Source: an uncultured Clostridia bacterium
GTDB lineage: Bacteria > Bacillota > Clostridia > TANB77 > RGIG9151
Assembly (NCBI GenBank): GCA_934500865.1
Contig: CAKSUD010000040.1
Span: 1 to 15,080, forward strand
Direction: 5' to 3'
DNA length: 15,080 nucleotides
The notes beneath the pieces are model-generated. The model was not told where the DNA came from. It saw only the letters and a list, made by a program, of their open reading frames with translations, and did not search any database. Made by a program: the position numbers and the translations under genes. Position 1 is the stretch's first letter, and the number at the start of each line of letters is the position of its first letter. This document shows positions 1 through 7,558 of the stretch, piece after piece.

Positions 1-44
1 ACCCGCCTTTAATAATTTTTACTTATTAAAGACGGGTGTTTTTT
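1..44. terminator. Terminator hairpin behind mecA, possibly bidirectional
   Basis: Arms 1-15 and 23-37 pair over 15 positions around a 7-base loop, followed on the plus strand by a T6 run (39-44). The single non-Watson-Crick position (6/32) is a C-A mismatch in plus-strand RNA but a G-U wobble in minus-strand RNA. The hairpin is therefore better formed in the mecA transcript. The U-run expected for mecA would lie before base 1, outside the window. On the plus strand it could end an upstream gene that converges on mecA. Confidence 0.75.
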
Positions 45-645
45 ACTTCATAATAAAATTTTCATTAATTACATTCATTACTTCTCCATCTATTATCTTT
101 TTTCCGTGTTCGTGCAAAAATCCTTCTGCTATTCCGGAATCTTTTACTTGTTCACCAAATTCAAGTAATCGAAGATGAGTTTTAGGTGAAGGTATTAAAA
201 CCAAGAAAAATGTATTATTGTATTCATATAGTGTAGAAGGCAAGTCTATTGGAATGCATTTTGCTTTTACAAGTTCACAGATTTGCTCGAAATTATCGAA
301 TTTATAGATTATCTTTTCATTTAATTTCGCTTGTTTTCTTTTAACTTTTAGTTCCGGCAAAGAATTTTTCTTTTTCTGTGGCACAGGAGGTAAAGATTTT
401 TCTTGAAGTTTTGTTACTGTTACAATAAATTGCCCATTGTTAACAGATGCGGCTTCGATAAAAAGCTGGCAATTGGCGGTTTTAAATCCATGCTCATATT
501 CAGCCTGTTTCATCATATCAAGAAATAGTGTTTGTGCTTCCGGAGTATTATATCTAAGAGACTGAAAATCTAAATTTCTTTCTTCAAGCTCACTGTTAGA
601 TAGTGTAATTTTAATTTTATTATCGTTTATTTTTTCTATTTTCAC
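43..645 (-). CDS. mecA: Adaptor protein MecA
   Basis: MecA is a cytoplasmic adaptor that delivers substrates to the ClpC/ClpP protease; in Bacillus subtilis the substrates include ComK. The N-terminus MKIEKINDNKIKIT matches the MecA substrate-binding domain (roughly residues 1-80). A Lys/Pro-rich linker follows at about 85-110. The C-terminal part, with FDNFEQICELV and EHGKKII, matches the ClpC-binding domain. Length is 200 residues against about 218 in B. subtilis. I chose the GTG at 645 because the ribosome site AAGGAAGG ends 8 bases before it and because family members begin at this point; a GTG at 654 sits inside that ribosome site. It is a single-gene unit, divergent from the amidase gene. 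Identification rests on recalled family similarity across both domains. Confidence 0.87.
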   Translation of the reverse strand: MKIEKINDNKIKITLSNSELEERNLDFQSLRYNTPEAQTLFLDMMKQAEYEHGFKTANCQLFIEAASVNNGQFIVTVTKLQEKSLPPVPQKKKNSLPELKVKRKQAKLNEKIIYKFDNFEQICELVKAKCIPIDLPSTLYEYNNTFFLVLIPSPKTHLRLLEFGEQVKDSGIAEGFLHEHGKKIIDGEVMNVINENFIMK

Positions 646-678
646 GCTATTCACCTTCCTTATCTTTACTTTTTATAC

Positions 679-694
679 GGGGGATACCACCCCC
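679..694 (-). promoter_or_regulatory. G/C hairpin in mecA 5' leader
   Basis: GGGGG (679-683) and CCCCC (690-694) pair around a 6-base loop in an otherwise very AT-rich leader. It lies between the predicted mecA transcript start (about 712) and the ribosome site (655-661). It could be an mRNA stem or a protein-binding palindrome. No known operator is recognised. Confidence 0.35.
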
Positions 695-718
695 TAATAT
701 GCTTTTACTATGAATTAT

Positions 719-747
719 ATTATACACACATATTATGAATTTGGAAA
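719..747 (-). promoter_or_regulatory. Predicted sigma-A promoter of mecA
   Basis: Read on the minus strand: -35 TTTCCA (747-742), a 17-base spacer, and a perfect -10 TATAAT (724-719). Predicted transcript start is near 712, giving a leader of about 66 bases. Confidence 0.6.
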
Positions 748-822
748 GAATAAAATTCTGGAATGTTTAGAAAAATTTTGAGTATATATGTTAAAAAATA
801 TGGCTTTTGGAGGATGGTTGGA

Positions 823-1497
823 ATGATATATATTATTCATTTTAGAAGAATAATGTTCATAGGACTATGCCTTATTTTAGGAATTGGCATATATTTAGGA
901 GTAAGCAGTATTGACGTGATTTCTACATCTACTACAAATAGAACGGTTATAATTGATGCTGGACACGGCGGGGAGGATCCGGGAGCGATAGGGAGTAGCG
1001 GGACTTTAGAGAAAGATATAAATTTAAATATTGCCTTGAAGTTACAACAGTTTATTGAGCAAAGCGGTGGGGTTGTTTTAATGACTAGAACCGATGATGC
1101 AAAGATGGAAGGCGGTAAGAAAAATGATATGCAACTTAGGAAAAAATTAAGAGATAGTGAAGATGGAGATATTTTTATTTCAATTCATCTAAACAGTTTT
1201 CCAAGTTCGAGTTGTAATGGAGCACAGACGTTTTATGCAAATGATGAGCAGTCTAAGGAACTTGCAGAAAAAATACAAAAAAATATGGTTGAGCTTTTAG
1301 ATGAAAATAATACAAGAATTGCAAAGAAACTAACTGATGTTTATTTATTAAAAAAGGTGAATATACCGTCTGTTATAGTTGAGTGTGGATTCCTTTCTAA
1401 CAGTAAGGAAGAAAAATTACTTAATGATGAGACTTACCAAAGTAAAATTGCGATGTCGATATATTTGGGTATTAATGAATATTTTTCCAATGTTTAA
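823..1497 (+). CDS. cwlD: N-acetylmuramoyl-L-alanine amidase, CwlD-like (Amidase_3)
   Basis: A zinc-dependent cell-wall amidase that cleaves the bond between N-acetylmuramic acid and L-alanine. CwlD proteins act with PdaA to make muramic delta-lactam in the spore cortex. A membrane segment spans about residues 10-28, so the enzyme is probably anchored outside the membrane. The Amidase_3 domain runs from TVIIDAGHGG (41-50) to the C-terminus. Predicted zinc ligands are His48, Glu63 and His122 (SIHLNS), and the catalytic Glu187 lies in VECGF. The product is 224 residues against about 237 for B. subtilis CwlD. The start at 823 has GGAGG nine bases upstream; an in-frame ATG at 763 would add 20 residues but has only a weak GGAAAG. 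The gene sits alone before the flhA promoter. CwlD is the best guess from size and single-domain layout; another envelope amidase is possible. Confidence 0.78.
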   Translation: MIYIIHFRRIMFIGLCLILGIGIYLGVSSIDVISTSTTNRTVIIDAGHGGEDPGAIGSSGTLEKDINLNIALKLQQFIEQSGGVVLMTRTDDAKMEGGKKNDMQLRKKLRDSEDGDIFISIHLNSFPSSSCNGAQTFYANDEQSKELAEKIQKNMVELLDENNTRIAKKLTDVYLLKKVNIPSVIVECGFLSNSKEEKLLNDETYQSKIAMSIYLGINEYFSNV

Positions 1498-1510
1498 TTT
1501 CCTATAAATT

Positions 1511-1536
1511 TTAATAAATTTGTTGAAATTTATTAA
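1511..1536. promoter_or_regulatory. Palindrome overlapping flhA -35, candidate operator
   Basis: A perfect 11-base inverted repeat (TTAATAAATTT / AAATTTATTAA) with a GTTG centre covers the predicted -35 hexamer of flhA. The inner 15 bases (1517-1531) match 12 of 15 positions of the CodY consensus AATTTTCWGAAAATT. The region is very AT-rich, so a chance match is possible. No U-run follows, so a terminator is unlikely. Confidence 0.4.
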
Positions 1537-1551
1537 TTAAAAATATACAAT
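1523..1551 (+). promoter_or_regulatory. Predicted sigma-A promoter of flhA operon
   Basis: -35 TTGAAA (1523-1528), a 17-base spacer, and -10 TACAAT (1546-1551), each 5 of 6 to consensus. Predicted start is near 1558, just ahead of the AGGGGAGTGA ribosome site. It suggests that the flagellar module starts here. Confidence 0.6.
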
Positions 1552-1574
1552 TATTTAGAGAGGGGAGTGAGAGA

Positions 1575-3614
1575 ATGAAACTAAAAGATGCAACCGTTGG
1601 TATTTTAATTATAGGCGTTATTTTGATGTTTATTACTCCACTCCCATCGTCGGTACTAGACGTACTACTGGCTGTTAATATAACCACTTCAGTTATAATC
1701 TTGCTTAATACTATTTATAGCAAAGGGCCACTAGATATGTCTATATTTCCGTCTTTACTACTAATTATGACTATGTTTAGGTTGGGACTTAACTTAAGCA
1801 CAACTAAACTTATCTTAGGAGACGGACAGGGAACAGATAAAGCCGGACAGGTTATCGAGAGTTTTGGTCAGTTCGTTGCCGGTGGTAATATGGTTGTTGG
1901 TTTTATTATATTTATAATCATTACAATCGTTCAATTTCTGGTTATCGTTAAAGGTTCAGAGAGAGTTGCGGAAGTTGCTGCCAGATTTACATTGGATGCT
2001 ATGCCAGGTAAACAGATGGCTATTGATGCTGACTTAAATTCGGGACTTATTAATGAAGAAGAGGCTAAGATTAGAAGAAAAAATGTCCAAAGAGAAGCTG
2101 ACTTCTATGGAGCTATGGATGGTGCTGGAAAATTCGTAAAAGGAGATTCTATTGCAGGAATTATAATTACGTTTATTAACTTGATTGGTGGCGTTATATT
2201 GGGTATGATGGGTGGACAAGATGCAATGTCCGCGCTTAATGATTACGCGTTACTTACAATTGGTGATGGTTTGGTTAGCCAAGTACCTGCGTTAATTATT
2301 TCTCTTTCTACTGGTATTATCGTTACACGTGCGGGAGCAGAAACTAACTTAAGTAGAGATTTCTTAGGCCAGTTATTTACTAATCCAAACGTTATGACTA
2401 TTGCTGCTGTTGTGTGTATGTTACTAGGCTTTACCGGACTTCCCACAATTCCGTTTGCAATTTTGGCTGCTGTTATGGCTCTTATTGCTTATAAGCTTAG
2501 AGGAGAACAAAAGAAAGAAGTGCATGTTGAACAGGCACAAGCTGAGGCTGAAGAAGTTGAAGAAATTCGTAAGCCTGAAAATGTTGTCAGTTTACTTCAA
2601 GTTGACCCGATTGAACTTGAGTTTGGATATGGAATTATTCCGCTTGCTGATGCGTCACAAGGCGGAGATTTATTAGATAGAGTTGTTATGATCAGACGTC
2701 AAATTGCTCTTGATTTAGGTATGATAGTTCCTGTTATACGACTTAGAGATAATATCCAATTATCTCCGTATGAGTATTGTATAAAAATTAAAGGTGTAGA
2801 GGTTGCTCGTGGCGAACTTCAAAATGACTGTGTTCTTGCTATGGACCCTGGTACTGCTGATGGAGAACTGGCTGGTAAGAAAACTGTTGAACCGGCGTTT
2901 GGATTGCCGGCGGTTTGGATTCCTGTTAAGGACAAGGATAGAGCTGAAATGAAGGGATATACAATTGTAGATTTACCTTCTATTGTTGCTACACATTTAA
3001 CGCAGGTTGTTAAGAAATATGCACATAAATTACTTGGAAGACAAGAAGTTCAAACTTTACTTGATAATGTTAAGGAACGTAATCCTGTTATTGTTGAGGA
3101 GCTTATTCCAAAGGTTATGAACTTAGGAGAAGTTCAAAAGGTATTAAGCAATTTGCTTAAGGAAGAAATTTGCATAAGAGATATGGTTACAATTCTAGAA
3201 ACTTTGGCTGACTATGCTCCTATTACAAAAGATCCTGAAGTTTTAACCGAGTATACAAGACAAGCATTAAGTCGTGCTATTTCTCAAAAGTATATTGATA
3301 AAAATAGAACAAATGGTGTTATTACTATTGAACCTGCACTTGAACAAGAACTTACAAGTGCTGTTCAAAAAACAGATTTTGGTTCGTATATTGCTGTTGA
3401 ACCTGAGAAGATGGAGAATATTATTAACAATTTAACAAAGCAAGTTAAAGTGGCTTTGTCTATGGGTGAGCAACCTATTATCTTAACTTCACCGGCATTA
3501 AGACCATACCTAAAGAAGATGATAGAAGGAGTGCTTCCTAGCGTTGTAGTGTTGTCTTATAATGAGATAGATGCTGATGCAAGTATAAAATCTATTGCAA
3601 TGTTGTCGGCATAG
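1575..3614 (+). CDS. flhA: Flagellar biosynthesis protein FlhA
   Basis: FlhA is the large export-gate protein of the flagellar type III secretion system. Its membrane half is thought to help use the ion gradient, and its cytoplasmic half forms a nonameric ring that docks substrate-chaperone complexes. The N-terminal half (about residues 1-310) has multiple hydrophobic segments. It carries the FHIPEP-family loop, including RVAEVAARFTLDAMPGKQMA, followed by AKIRRKNVQREADFYGAMDGA. A charged linker at about 310-340 leads to the cytoplasmic domain (about 345-679). At 679 residues it is full length. It is preceded by a strong ribosome site and its own predicted promoter. flhF follows after 39 bases, indicating one transcript. 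flhB and fliPQR, commonly upstream, are not here. All expected landmarks are present. Confidence 0.97.
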   Translation: MKLKDATVGILIIGVILMFITPLPSSVLDVLLAVNITTSVIILLNTIYSKGPLDMSIFPSLLLIMTMFRLGLNLSTTKLILGDGQGTDKAGQVIESFGQFVAGGNMVVGFIIFIIITIVQFLVIVKGSERVAEVAARFTLDAMPGKQMAIDADLNSGLINEEEAKIRRKNVQREADFYGAMDGAGKFVKGDSIAGIIITFINLIGGVILGMMGGQDAMSALNDYALLTIGDGLVSQVPALIISLSTGIIVTRAGAETNLSRDFLGQLFTNPNVMTIAAVVCMLLGFTGLPTIPFAILAAVMALIAYKLRGEQKKEVHVEQAQAEAEEVEEIRKPENVVSLLQVDPIELEFGYGIIPLADASQGGDLLDRVVMIRRQIALDLGMIVPVIRLRDNIQLSPYEYCIKIKGVEVARGELQNDCVLAMDPGTADGELAGKKTVEPAFGLPAVWIPVKDKDRAEMKGYTIVDLPSIVATHLTQVVKKYAHKLLGRQEVQTLLDNVKERNPVIVEELIPKVMNLGEVQKVLSNLLKEEICIRDMVTILETLADYAPITKDPEVLTEYTRQALSRAISQKYIDKNRTNGVITIEPALEQELTSAVQKTDFGSYIAVEPEKMENIINNLTKQVKVALSMGEQPIILTSPALRPYLKKMIEGVLPSVVVLSYNEIDADASIKSIAMLSA

Positions 3615-3653
3615 CTTAAAAAGTAATTAATAAGTGGAGAAAGGGTTATAAAT

Positions 3654-4778
3654 ATGAAGATACGTAGATATATGGCGAATAATATGCAGGAGGCTTTACT
3701 TAAAGTAAAGATGGATTTGGGCAATGATGCTGTTATTTTAAATACAAGAAAAGTTAAAAGGCCCGGATTTTTTAGCTTTTTAAGGACTCCACTTGTTGAA
3801 ATTCTTGCATCGCTAGAAGAAGATGAAAACGAGGTTAAAAATATTCAGAATATTCCTAACCCTAAGGTTGATGAACTTGAAAATAAAGTGAAAAGTATGG
3901 AAATGATGCTTGATAAAATTTACAAGCAAATGTCAAGTCCATCTTTCCAAAATGCACCGGCAAATCCTCAAGAAGAAAAGGAGCCGGGTTATTCAAGAAT
4001 ATACAAGGTGTTTATTGATAACATGAGACAAAATGATGTTGAGGAAGATGTTATAAATGAAATTTTAGATTCGTTAAAGAAACAAGGAATTGATAATAAT
4101 TCTAATGTAAATGAGGCTTTTAGTATTTTCCAAAAGGAAATAATTAAAAGATTAGGTGCATCAGAAGAAATTACAGTTGAGAACCAAAAAAAACCTAAGG
4201 TTATAATTTTCTTAGGCCCTACCGGAGTAGGAAAGACTACTACTTTAGCTAAAATTGCGGCTAACTTTATAATAAAGGAAAAGAAAAAAGTAGGATTAAT
4301 AACTGCTGATACATATAGAATTGCTGCGGTAGAGCAATTAAAAACTTATTCTGAGATTATGGGAACACCTATTACGGTAATTTATTCTCCTAAGGAGATG
4401 AAGGATGCTATAAAGAAACATGCGGAAGATGATTTGGTTCTTATAGATACCCCTGGAAAAAGTCATAAGAATAAGAAACATTTTGATGAAATTAAGGAAA
4501 TTGTTAAGAATGCAGAGCCGGATGAGGCATATTTATTAATTAGTGCTACTACTAAAATGAAGGATTGTAAGGATATTATTGAAGCGTATAGCTTTTTAGA
4601 AAATTACAAGCTTATTTTTACTAAGATTGATGAAACGTCATCTCTTGGGGTTGTATTAAATGTAAAAGAAATTACAGGGAAGTCACTTTCTTATTTTACA
4701 ACGGGTCAAAGTGTACCTGATGATATTGAAATTGCTGATGTTGAGAATTTGTCTAAAAAGTTGTTGGGCAACAGTTAA
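3654..4778 (+). CDS. flhF: Flagellar biosynthesis GTPase FlhF
   Basis: An SRP-type GTPase that places the flagellar basal body at the correct site on the membrane and is controlled by FlhG. The N-terminal B domain starts MKIRRYMANNMQEALLKVK. A variable charged middle (about residues 60-130) leads to the NG domain. Visible GTPase motifs are G1 GPTGVGKTTT, ADTYRIAAVEQL, and G4 TKIDETSSLG. The G3 motif reads DTPGKS instead of the usual DTAGR/DTAGRS. Length 374 is normal. The ribosome site GGAGAAAGGG precedes the ATG. It sits between flhA and flhG, the standard order. The G3 change does not look like decay because the frame and the rest of the domain are intact. Confidence 0.95.
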   Translation: MKIRRYMANNMQEALLKVKMDLGNDAVILNTRKVKRPGFFSFLRTPLVEILASLEEDENEVKNIQNIPNPKVDELENKVKSMEMMLDKIYKQMSSPSFQNAPANPQEEKEPGYSRIYKVFIDNMRQNDVEEDVINEILDSLKKQGIDNNSNVNEAFSIFQKEIIKRLGASEEITVENQKKPKVIIFLGPTGVGKTTTLAKIAANFIIKEKKKVGLITADTYRIAAVEQLKTYSEIMGTPITVIYSPKEMKDAIKKHAEDDLVLIDTPGKSHKNKKHFDEIKEIVKNAEPDEAYLLISATTKMKDCKDIIEAYSFLENYKLIFTKIDETSSLGVVLNVKEITGKSLSYFTTGQSVPDDIEIADVENLSKKLLGNS

Positions 4779-4799
4779 TTAAAAAAGGAGTTTCAACAT

Positions 4800-5699
4800 A
4801 TGGGGGATCAAGCAAATAAGTTAAGAGAAATTGTGAAAAAAGTAAATAATGACAATGTTTTAAGTACGTCGATAGAATCTCTTAAGACTAATGCAAAAGT
4901 AATTACTGTTACGAGTGGTAAAGGTGGAGTTGGAAAGACCAATATTACTGTTAATTTGGCTATTGCACTTAGTAAACTTGGACATAGAGTTGTTGTAATT
5001 GATGCTGACCTCGGACTTGCAAACATTGATGTGCTACTTGGAATAATGCCAAAATATTCCTTAGTAGATGTTATTAAAAACGGGAAAAATGTAATGGATG
5101 TATTGTGTACAGGTCCACAAAAAGTTAAGTTTATTTCGGGAGGCTCCGGAGTGGAAGAACTTACAAGGCTTTCTGCAAATGAACTTGAAAGCTTTGTGAA
5201 AAACATAGCATTACTTGATAAAATTGCAGATGTTATTTTGATAGATACAGGTGCCGGAATTTCTGAAAATGTCATAAGGTTTGTTATGGCGGCTGATGAT
5301 GTGGTAGTTGTTACTACACCTGAACCTACGGCGATTACTGATGCATATGCAGTAATAAAGGCGATTGGCGTGAGAAATAAAAATAAGCCTGTAAAGCTTA
5401 TTATAAATAGGACTGAGACTGCAATAGAGGCTCAGACCGCTATGCAAAAACTAAATACAGTTAGCAAGAAATTCTTAGGGGTTAAGTTACAGTTTTTGGG
5501 ATATATAACCAATGACACTTTGGTTGCTAAGTCAGTAAAGCAACAAAAGCCGTTTGTTTTATGTTTCCCAGAATGTACAGCTTCTAAAAATCTTAATGAG
5601 ATAGCGAAGAAAATTATGGGACAATCGCAAAACAATGTTAAAAATTCCGGAATAAAGGGATTTTTTAATAGACTTTTTGTGTTGGATGAAGAGAAATAG
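4800..5699 (+). CDS. flhG: FlhG (YlxH), MinD-like ATPase
   Basis: A MinD/ParA-family ATPase that limits flagellar number and stimulates FlhF GTPase activity. The start MGDQANKLREIV contains the DQAxxLR activator motif known from FlhG. The deviant Walker A motif GKGGVGKTN lies at about residues 40-48. VVVIDADLGLANIDVLLGI, DVILIDTGAG and TTPEPTAITDAYA follow as expected for the family. A basic/hydrophobic C-terminal stretch (GIKGFFNRLF) could be the membrane-targeting helix. Length 299 matches B. subtilis (298). It follows flhF by 21 bases with a good AAAGGAG ribosome site. This is clearly FlhG rather than cell-division MinD, given the N-terminal motif and the flhF neighbour. Confidence 0.95.
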   Translation: MGDQANKLREIVKKVNNDNVLSTSIESLKTNAKVITVTSGKGGVGKTNITVNLAIALSKLGHRVVVIDADLGLANIDVLLGIMPKYSLVDVIKNGKNVMDVLCTGPQKVKFISGGSGVEELTRLSANELESFVKNIALLDKIADVILIDTGAGISENVIRFVMAADDVVVVTTPEPTAITDAYAVIKAIGVRNKNKPVKLIINRTETAIEAQTAMQKLNTVSKKFLGVKLQFLGYITNDTLVAKSVKQQKPFVLCFPECTASKNLNEIAKKIMGQSQNNVKNSGIKGFFNRLFVLDEEK

Positions 5700-5721
5700 T
5701 AATTTTTAAGAAGGATTTTTG

Positions 5722-5763
5722 ATGTTTGATGTAGTATTTACAGTTGTAACACGGAACTTATAG
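5722..5763 (+). CDS. Possible 13-codon micro-ORF before sigD
   Basis: ATG at 5722 follows AGAAGGA by six bases and reads 13 codons (MFDVVFTVVTRNL) to TAG. It lies in the flhG-sigD gap, where related genomes often carry other genes. It could be a leader peptide, the remnant of a lost gene, or chance. It overlaps the predicted sigD promoter, which alone could explain sequence constraint here. Low confidence. Confidence 0.2.
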   Translation: MFDVVFTVVTRNL

Positions 5764-5764
5764 T
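5737..5764 (+). promoter_or_regulatory. Predicted internal sigma-A promoter of sigD
   Basis: -35 TTTACA (5737-5742), a 16-base spacer, and -10 TATAGT (5759-5764), each 5 of 6 to consensus. Predicted start is near 5771, about 27 bases before the sigD ATG. It would let sigD be expressed apart from flhA-flhF-flhG. Confidence 0.55.
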
Positions 5765-5797
5765 GTTTTGCAAAATTTTGGATTGAGGAGGAGCACA

Positions 5798-6577
5798 ATG
5801 GAAGAGAAGCTTCAAAACAGCGAAGAAGATGTTGCTTTGTGGAATGAATATAAAAAAAGCAGGTCACCTGAAATAAAAGAAGCATTGATTTTAAAGTATG
5901 CTCCATTAGTTAAGTGCGTGGCCGGTAGAATAGGTATATATTTCGGGGGTAATGTTGAGTATGATGACTTGGTTAGTTACGGAATATTTGGACTTATTGA
6001 TGCTATTGAAAAGTTCGACTTGGATAAGGGTGTAAAGTTTGAAACTTATGCATCTCTTAGAATTAGAGGGGCGATTATTGATAGTGTTAGAAACCTAGAC
6101 TGGATACCTCGTTCGCTTCGCCAAAAGAGTAAAGATTTAGAAAAGATATATTCTGATTTGGAACATGAACTTGGGCGTTCTGCTACTGATGAAGATGTGG
6201 CTAAGAAATTAGGCATTAGCTCTGAAGAGTTTGGAAAGATGCTAAATGATATAAATATTTCTTCTCTAGTTTCGTTAGATGAATTTATGGAGCAAAACTA
6301 CGACCATGGAGTTTCTCCTAAAGAAACTTCTAAGGAAATGCAGCCTGAGGGATATGTTGAAAAAGCAGAATTGAAAAATATATTGGGTAAATCGATAGAC
6401 TTACTTCCTGAGAAGGAAAGATTGGTTGTTTCATTATATTATTATGAGGATTTAACCTTGAAAGAAATAAGCGTAATTATGAATGTATCGGAATCGAGAA
6501 TTTCTCAGTTGCATACAAAGGCAATATTACGATTAAGAGGTAAACTTGCAAGACAGCAGAATATATTATTAGACTAG
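5798..6577 (+). CDS. sigD: Flagellar sigma factor (FliA/SigD/WhiG family)
   Basis: An alternative sigma-70-family factor that directs RNA polymerase to late flagellar, chemotaxis and autolysin promoters. The start at 5798 is preceded by AGGAGG with six bases between; an in-frame TTG at 5768 would overlap this site and is not the start. The 259-residue product compares with about 254 for B. subtilis SigD. Region 2 contains EYDDLVSYGIFGLIDAIEKF and FETYASLRIRGAIID, followed by the family motif DWIPRSLRQK. Region 3 contains GRSATDEDVAKKLGIS. Region 4 ends with a helix-turn-helix (LTLKEISVIMNVSESRISQL). Its place after flhG and before a SwrB-like gene fits SigD. No anti-sigma factor FlgM is nearby. 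Confidence 0.94.
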   Translation: MEEKLQNSEEDVALWNEYKKSRSPEIKEALILKYAPLVKCVAGRIGIYFGGNVEYDDLVSYGIFGLIDAIEKFDLDKGVKFETYASLRIRGAIIDSVRNLDWIPRSLRQKSKDLEKIYSDLEHELGRSATDEDVAKKLGISSEEFGKMLNDINISSLVSLDEFMEQNYDHGVSPKETSKEMQPEGYVEKAELKNILGKSIDLLPEKERLVVSLYYYEDLTLKEISVIMNVSESRISQLHTKAILRLRGKLARQQNILLD

Positions 6578-6617
6578 TTATTGTATTTAATTTTGTTTTA
6601 CTCCGGGAGGGGTTTAT

Positions 6618-6938
6618 ATGGGAGTATCTCCGCTTGATATGCAGGTTATGATTCCTAAGACGGTTGACGTTGCTAAGCAACAAAGTTTGGAAGCACATAA
6701 AATTAATGGTGACCAGCAAAATATTGTGCAGAAAGAAAATGAAAGGCAGTCAGAAGATACCAAAAAAGTGCATGATAGGAATAAAACCGAAAAAATTTAC
6801 GTGGATGAAGAAGAAAAAGAGAAAAAAGGGAAGGATAACGACAACGATAAGTCGAATAAGAAGAAAGAAGATAAAGATACAGAAGATGAAGGTATGTCCG
6901 AGGTAATAAAAAAATATCATTTTGATGCTTCGGTATAA
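6618..6938 (+). CDS. Small highly charged protein in flagellar operon
   Basis: Unrecognised. The 106-residue product has an ordinary-looking N-terminus (MGVSPLDMQVMIPKTVDV), a long lysine/aspartate/glutamate-rich middle (about 35-90) that should be disordered, and a short C-terminal end MSEVIKKYHFDASV. There is no signal peptide or membrane segment. The ribosome site GGGAGGGG supports the ATG. It lies 40 bases after sigD and 20 bases before the SwrB-like gene, so it is co-transcribed with them. The layout of two short end segments joined by a charged linker would suit a tether or partner-binding protein, but that is inference. Confidence 0.75.
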   Translation: MGVSPLDMQVMIPKTVDVAKQQSLEAHKINGDQQNIVQKENERQSEDTKKVHDRNKTEKIYVDEEEKEKKGKDNDNDKSNKKKEDKDTEDEGMSEVIKKYHFDASV

Positions 6939-6958
6939 TTAAGAAAAGGGGACTATAA

Positions 6959-7441
6959 ATGGTCTATGCAATGTTTGTTTGTATAATTACATGTGCGTTG
7001 TTTATTGTTTCGACTGTTAGAATGGTTTCTGTTAAACGTTGGATGAAATCGCAAATTGGCGTATTGGAAAGCAAGAAACAGGAACTTGACGAGATGATTC
7101 TTTCAGCTAGTGATATGGTACATGAATTAAATCACGTATCGGATTATGTTATAACTACTGTTGAACAGAAAAATAATGAATTGGCTGATACATTAAAGAC
7201 TGCCGACGAAAAACTTTTTGAGTTTAAAGAGATTTTCGAGTCTAATGATAAGAATAAGGTTATAGATTTCCCTTCAATGGGTATAAGTCAAGCTGTTGTT
7301 CATAGCAAGAAAAATGAAATAGAAGAGCTATATAATGATGGTTATTCTGTTTCTGATATAGCTCGTGAGCTTGGCATCGGAAAAGGCGAGATTGAACTTA
7401 TGTTAGGAATTACAGAAAGATATTTAAGTTTAGCAAATTAG
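6959..7441 (+). CDS. SwrB-like / DUF6115 membrane protein
   Basis: A 160-residue protein with one N-terminal membrane segment (about residues 3-22), a predicted coiled coil (about 30-95), and a C-terminal helix-turn-helix-like segment (SVSDIARELGIGKGEIELML). This architecture and the position just after sigD match B. subtilis SwrB, which promotes flagellar type III export and swarming. The soluble part should face the cytoplasm. The ribosome site AAAAGGGG precedes the ATG. It is the last gene of the flagellar module; no clear terminator follows, so transcripts may run into the next region. Assignment is by architecture and position, since SwrB sequence is poorly conserved. Confidence 0.65.
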   Translation: MVYAMFVCIITCALFIVSTVRMVSVKRWMKSQIGVLESKKQELDEMILSASDMVHELNHVSDYVITTVEQKNNELADTLKTADEKLFEFKEIFESNDKNKVIDFPSMGISQAVVHSKKNEIEELYNDGYSVSDIARELGIGKGEIELMLGITERYLSLAN

Positions 7442-7480
7442 ACAGTTTAGAGTTAGTATAAATAATGTGGTTTATGGAAT

Positions 7481-7509
7481 TTGACATTTAAAACGAATAT
7501 GTGTATAAT
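7481..7509 (+). promoter_or_regulatory. Perfect-consensus sigma-A promoter for antisense RNA
   Basis: -35 TTGACA (7481-7486), exactly 17 bases, -10 TATAAT (7504-7509): both hexamers are perfect. Predicted start is near 7516. No plus-strand protein gene with a ribosome site follows until 8119, so a strong non-coding transcript is expected, running across the minus-strand mini-gene at 7591-7680. Confidence 0.85.
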
Positions 7510-7558
7510 ATGAATAAAGAAGAGGAAACCGAATCAACGGTTGGCTCAGTATATGATT

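Noticed and set aside
4808..5275. 155-codon minus-strand reading frame inside flhG
   Set aside because: It is a shadow of the well-supported flhG gene, with no ribosome site or recognisable domain.
6664..6906. 80-codon frame overlapping the charged flagellar-operon protein
   Set aside because: It is lysine-rich noise from an A-rich region in another frame; the 6618 frame has the GGGAGGGG ribosome site.
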